Assembly (NCBI RefSeq): GCF_014651935.1
Contig: NZ_BMXV01000002.1
Location: 310,001 to 374,000 of the forward strand
Direction: 5' to 3'
Length of the DNA stretch: 64,000 nt
DNA from: Marinobacter zhanjiangensis
GTDB lineage: Bacteria; Pseudomonadota; Gammaproteobacteria; Pseudomonadales; Oleiphilaceae
Below are positions 61,169 to 64,000 of the stretch, piece after piece. Position 1 is the first letter of the stretch. Each line of letters starts with the position of its first letter. The notes under the pieces were generated by a model, which ran no database searches, was not told the DNA's origin, and worked only from the letters and a program-made list of their open reading frames with translations. The position numbers and the translations under genes are program-made.

Positions 61169-61975
61169 ATGAGTAACCTCAAGCGCACGCTTTTCTGGAT
61201 GACCCTGTTCCTGGCAGTGGTAGTGGCGGTTTGTGCCGCGCTCTACCGGCCACTGCAGACGGCCTTTATGGCCAACTGGGTATTCAACCTGTTGATTGTA
61301 CTGGTACTGCTGATCGGTATCGTATTGACCTACCGACAGGTGCTGGTGCTGCGGCCGGAGCTGCGCTGGGTGGCCCAGTTCCGCACCGGCCACTCCGGAC
61401 TTTCCGTGCTTGAGGAGCCCCGCCTGCTCAAGCCCCTGGCCCGGCAGCTGGGGGAGGACGCCAAGCGAGACCAGTTCACCCTGTCCACCATGTCATTGCG
61501 AACGGTGCTCGATGGCATCCATAGCCGCATGGACGAGCAGCGGGAAATCACCCGTTATTTCATCAGCCTGCTGGTGTTCCTGGGCCTGCTGGGTACTTTC
61601 TGGGGCCTGCTTGGCACCATCAACGCCGTGGGCGCCGTGATCACCGGGCTGGACATGGGGCAGGAGGACTTCGGAAAGGTCTTCGGGGATCTGCAGGCCG
61701 GTCTGCTGGAGCCGCTGCAAGGCATGGGCACCGCCTTCAGTTCCTCCCTGCTCGGGCTGGGCGGTTCACTCATTCTCGGCTTCCTGGATATACAGGCCGG
61801 CCACGCCCAGAACCGCTTCTATGACAGTCTGGAAGAGTGGCTCACCGGTGTTACCAACCTGGTGGATGCCGCAGACGGTGGCGATGAGAGCAGCGCGGCC
61901 CAGCGCGAGGAACTCCGGCGGGTGTTGGCAGAGAACCAGGACCTCAAAGACCAGTTGTCCGACAGGGAGCAATAA
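61169..61975 (+). CDS. MotA/TolQ/ExbB-like proton channel protein
   Basis: 268 residues from the ATG at 61169 (GGAAGA upstream); an earlier in-frame start at 61103 is not preceded by a ribosome site. Hydrophobic segments lie at about 9-26, 36-56, 131-151 (FISLLVFLGLLGTFWGLLGT) and 182-205 (GMGTAFSSSLLGLGGSLILG), with a cytosolic loop between the second and third, and a short acidic tail (EELRRVLAENQDLKDQLSD). The last two segments carry the MotA/ExbB signature. It sits 27 bases before a MotB/OmpA-like gene, so the two probably form an ion-driven stator complex outside the flagellum; function unassigned. Confidence 0.82.
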   Translation: MSNLKRTLFWMTLFLAVVVAVCAALYRPLQTAFMANWVFNLLIVLVLLIGIVLTYRQVLVLRPELRWVAQFRTGHSGLSVLEEPRLLKPLARQLGEDAKRDQFTLSTMSLRTVLDGIHSRMDEQREITRYFISLLVFLGLLGTFWGLLGTINAVGAVITGLDMGQEDFGKVFGDLQAGLLEPLQGMGTAFSSSLLGLGGSLILGFLDIQAGHAQNRFYDSLEEWLTGVTNLVDAADGGDESSAAQREELRRVLAENQDLKDQLSDREQ

Positions 61976-62002
61976 TATGGTGGCTTCCGGGAGCAACGCG
62001 CC

Positions 62003-63019
62003 ATGATCGGCTCTCGCCGCCGCGCCCGTTCGCCCATCAACATCTGGCCGGGCTTCGTGGACGCCCTGTCGGCGCTGTTGATGCTGGTCATCTTCATGTT
62101 GCTGGTGTACGTGGTCAGCCAGCTTTACCTGTCCCAGACCCTGTCGGACAGGGACTCGGAGCTTGCCCGTCTCAATAGCCGGCTGGCGGAGATTTCCGCC
62201 ATGCTTGGTCTGGAAGAAGACCGCAACGACGCCCTGACACAGGAAATGCAGCGGGTCCAGCAGCAGCTTGGCGAATCCCTGGCGCTGAATGATCAGTTGG
62301 AGGTGGAGCTGGAAGAAACCCGGGAGCAGGCCATGGGCCGGCAGAATGACCTGGAGGCGGCTCTGGACCAGGAAGAGCGCCTGGCGGCCAGTCAGCGCGC
62401 GCTGCTGCAGCAATTGTCGGATCGTATCGGCGCGTTGCAGACCCAGCTTCGGCAAATCACCGCAGCGCTGGAGCTTCAGGAAGAACTGACCGCAGAAAAA
62501 GAGGCGGAGCTGGAGGAAGTCGGCCGACGGCTCAATACCCTGCTGGCGGAGCGGGTTAACCAGTTACAACAGTATCAGTCCGAGTTCTTTGGTCGTCTGC
62601 GGGAAATTCTGCAGGATAACGAAAATATCCGGGTGGTGGGGGATCGCTTCCTGCTGCCCTCGGAACTGCTGTTTGCCTCCGGGTCCGCCAGTCTCGGACC
62701 ATCCGGTCAGCAGGAACTGGACAAACTGGCTCAGGTGCTGCTGGAGGTCGTGGAAAAGATTCCGGACGACATCGACTGGATCCTGCGGATCGATGGCCAT
62801 ACCGACCGTATTCCCATCAATACACCGGCCTTCCCTTCCAACTGGGAGCTGTCCACGGCCCGTGCCGTGGCGGTGGTACGTTACCTGGCGGAGCAGGGTG
62901 TCCCGCAAGACCGCATGGCAGCGGCCGGGTTCGGTGAGTTTTTCCCGGTGGCCGAGGGTTCCTCCGAGGAGGCCCTGAGGAAGAACCGTCGTATCGAGAT
63001 CAAGCTGACCGACCGCTAA
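62003..63019 (+). CDS. MotB-like protein with coiled coil and OmpA peptidoglycan-binding domain
   Basis: 338 residues. A basic N-terminus is followed by one membrane helix, INIWPGFVDALSALLMLVIF, whose aspartate (D20) is at the proton-binding position of MotB/ExbD/TolR. A long glutamine/glutamate-rich periplasmic coiled coil spans about 50-205 (QRVQQQLGESLALNDQLEVE), and an OmpA-like domain occupies about 210-338 (LFASGSASLGPSGQQELDKL, IDGHTDRIPI, RKNRRIEIKL). It would anchor the upstream MotA-like channel to peptidoglycan. It ends with a 4-base tail-to-tail overlap with the GNAT-peptidase gene. Confidence 0.85.
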   Translation: MIGSRRRARSPINIWPGFVDALSALLMLVIFMLLVYVVSQLYLSQTLSDRDSELARLNSRLAEISAMLGLEEDRNDALTQEMQRVQQQLGESLALNDQLEVELEETREQAMGRQNDLEAALDQEERLAASQRALLQQLSDRIGALQTQLRQITAALELQEELTAEKEAELEEVGRRLNTLLAERVNQLQQYQSEFFGRLREILQDNENIRVVGDRFLLPSELLFASGSASLGPSGQQELDKLAQVLLEVVEKIPDDIDWILRIDGHTDRIPINTPAFPSNWELSTARAVAVVRYLAEQGVPQDRMAAAGFGEFFPVAEGSSEEALRKNRRIEIKLTDR

Positions 63020-64000
63020 CGCGCAACCTCCTGGGCGGTTCTTTTCGGGCCGACAATCACCGCCGCTTGTAGCGGCTGATTGCGCCCGTACCGGGACATG
63101 CGGTCGAACACCTTGCGGTCCACCGGCACATACTGCTTGTCGGCAATGGTCTCGCCGTCCTCCACGTCCACCTCGGGGTCGTGGAGGTACACGAACTGGT
63201 CGTCCACGGCACAGACCGTGACCCAGTGAGGCACGCGGCTGCGGTTGAGCTGCCAGGTGCTGATCAGGATCACCGGTACCTGCCCCCTGAGCAGCGCCCG
63301 CTCGAGCTCTTCCAGGGTCAGGGGGTCATGGTGCAGTTCGATGCCAGTCTCGCCGATATCCTGCAGGAACCCTTCGTGCACAAGCTCCAGTACCCGTTTC
63401 TTGTCGTTGCTGCGGACGGTTTCCCGGAACAGCGGGCCCTCCTGGCTGACCCAGGCGATGGCCTCGAAGCCGCGCTTCCAGGCGGCCAGCGCCAGCCCGT
63501 GGGGGCCACAGCCCCCGTGCCCGGCGAGCATGAAAATGGTGGTGGCTTCCCGCCACATTCGCAGTTCTTCCAGCGTGGTCATCGGTTGCCCGTCGTGCAC
63601 TGCCGCCATGGCCATGATCAGTGACGCCGGCCCGCAGGTGAAATCCGTGGTCTGGGGGTAGTAGGGCACTTCAGGAAACCGCCCCTGAGGCTCGTAAAAC
63701 AGGATGCGCCGCTCGAACCGCAGGGCATCGGCATGATCCTCGTAATAGTCCCGCAGGGTACCGAACTCCCGGTAGCCCAGCCGACGATACAGCGCAATGG
63801 CGCCGTGGTTGTCGGTACGCACTTCCAGCCGCATGATGATCCGGTCTGCCTCCGCCGCCTGCTGTTCCGATTCGTGGATCAGGGCCTCGCCCAGACCACG
63901 GCCACGCATTTCCGGTGCCACGGCGATGGAGTAGATCCGCGCCAGGCGGGTATTCGCCTTCATCAGCACCAGGCTGTAACCCACCAGTTCGCCTTCGGCC
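63016..64000 (-). CDS. GNAT acetyltransferase fused to C39-like peptidase (partial)
   Basis: The reading frame stays open past the window end (AEGELVGYSLVL before the first methionine candidate), so the N-terminus is missing. The visible N-terminal part is a RimI-like GNAT domain (IYSIAVAPEMRGRGLGEALI acetyl-CoA loop, then AIALYRRLGYREFG). From about residue 100 a papain-like C39/DUF3335 domain begins, with probable nucleophile cysteine in DFTCGPASLIMAMA, histidine in VPHWVTVCAV and aspartate in VYLHDPEVDV. This two-domain type is known in gammaproteobacteria but its substrate is not; modification and cleavage of a peptide is an inference. Confidence 0.87.
   Translation of the reverse strand, partial: AEGELVGYSLVLMKANTRLARIYSIAVAPEMRGRGLGEALIHESEQQAAEADRIIMRLEVRTDNHGAIALYRRLGYREFGTLRDYYEDHADALRFERRILFYEPQGRFPEVPYYPQTTDFTCGPASLIMAMAAVHDGQPMTTLEELRMWREATTIFMLAGHGGCGPHGLALAAWKRGFEAIAWVSQEGPLFRETVRSNDKKRVLELVHEGFLQDIGETGIELHHDPLTLEELERALLRGQVPVILISTWQLNRSRVPHWVTVCAVDDQFVYLHDPEVDVEDGETIADKQYVPVDRKVFDRMSRYGRNQPLQAAVIVGPKRTAQEVAR

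Noticed and set aside
61169..63019. Zorya anti-phage system
   Set aside because: Only a MotA/MotB-like pair is present; no ZorC, ZorD or ZorE-like helicase or nuclease gene lies beside it within the window.

Overview
The window reads as the chromosome of a marine gammaproteobacterium close to Marinobacter (order Pseudomonadales/Alteromonadales border). I infer this from GC-rich coding sequence, from gene orders shared with Pseudomonas (pepA-holC-valS; lptF-lptG; alaS-lysC-csrA; gyrA-serC-pheA-hisC-tyrA/aroA-cmk-rpsA-ihfB; aminotransferase beside uvrB), and from a sodium-pumping oxaloacetate decarboxylase. No genus-level marker such as 16S rRNA is present, so the genus is an inference.

Layout. 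1-12 kb: a truncated PAS-GGDEF protein, nadC, a DUF1631 protein, ampD, a PduO-type cobalamin adenosyltransferase, a ketopantoate-reductase-like gene, and the pepA-holC-valS cluster. 12-19.3 kb: the LptFG lipopolysaccharide exporter permeases, an RDD membrane protein, alaS, lysC behind a strongly folded leader, and csrA behind a GGA-rich leader. 19.4-20.6 kb: an unusual RNA locus. It holds tRNA-Ser(GCT), two intact tRNA-Arg(ACG) genes, two tRNA-like pseudogenes with D-arm insertions, and three partial tRNA-Arg 3' ends, each preceded by a GC-rich multi-hairpin element and arranged in tandem units. 20.8-28.2 kb: a secreted alpha/beta hydrolase, a DUF2058 protein, dbpA and oadGAB. 28.2-33.5 kb: the SOS mutagenesis cassette imuA-imuB-dnaE2 behind a near-ideal LexA box. 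33.5-43.3 kb: accessory metabolism, namely a pterin dehydratase, a tandem universal stress protein, an AraC-type regulator divergent from a 1048-residue secreted beta-propeller/dihaem cytochrome, a solute-binding protein, a thioesterase, gamma-glutamyltranspeptidase and purU.

43.3-56.2 kb is a long co-directional run: gyrA, serC, pheA, hisC, a tyrA-aroA fusion, cmk, rpsA, ihfB and lapAB. It joins serine, phenylalanine/tyrosine and chorismate synthesis to replication and translation genes. pyrF follows. The pyrF/tRNA-Asn gap holds two inverted copies of a 105-base palindromic element whose core is conserved while both stems change in a compensating way. 57.7-64 kb: a class I aminotransferase, uvrB, a MotA/ExbB-like plus OmpA/MotB-like pair, and a GNAT acetyltransferase-C39 peptidase fusion cut by the window edge.

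Most of the window is core chromosome. The best candidates for undescribed biology are the tRNA-Arg repeat locus, the covarying palindromic elements at 57.0-57.4 kb, the lysC leader and the beta-propeller cytochrome.
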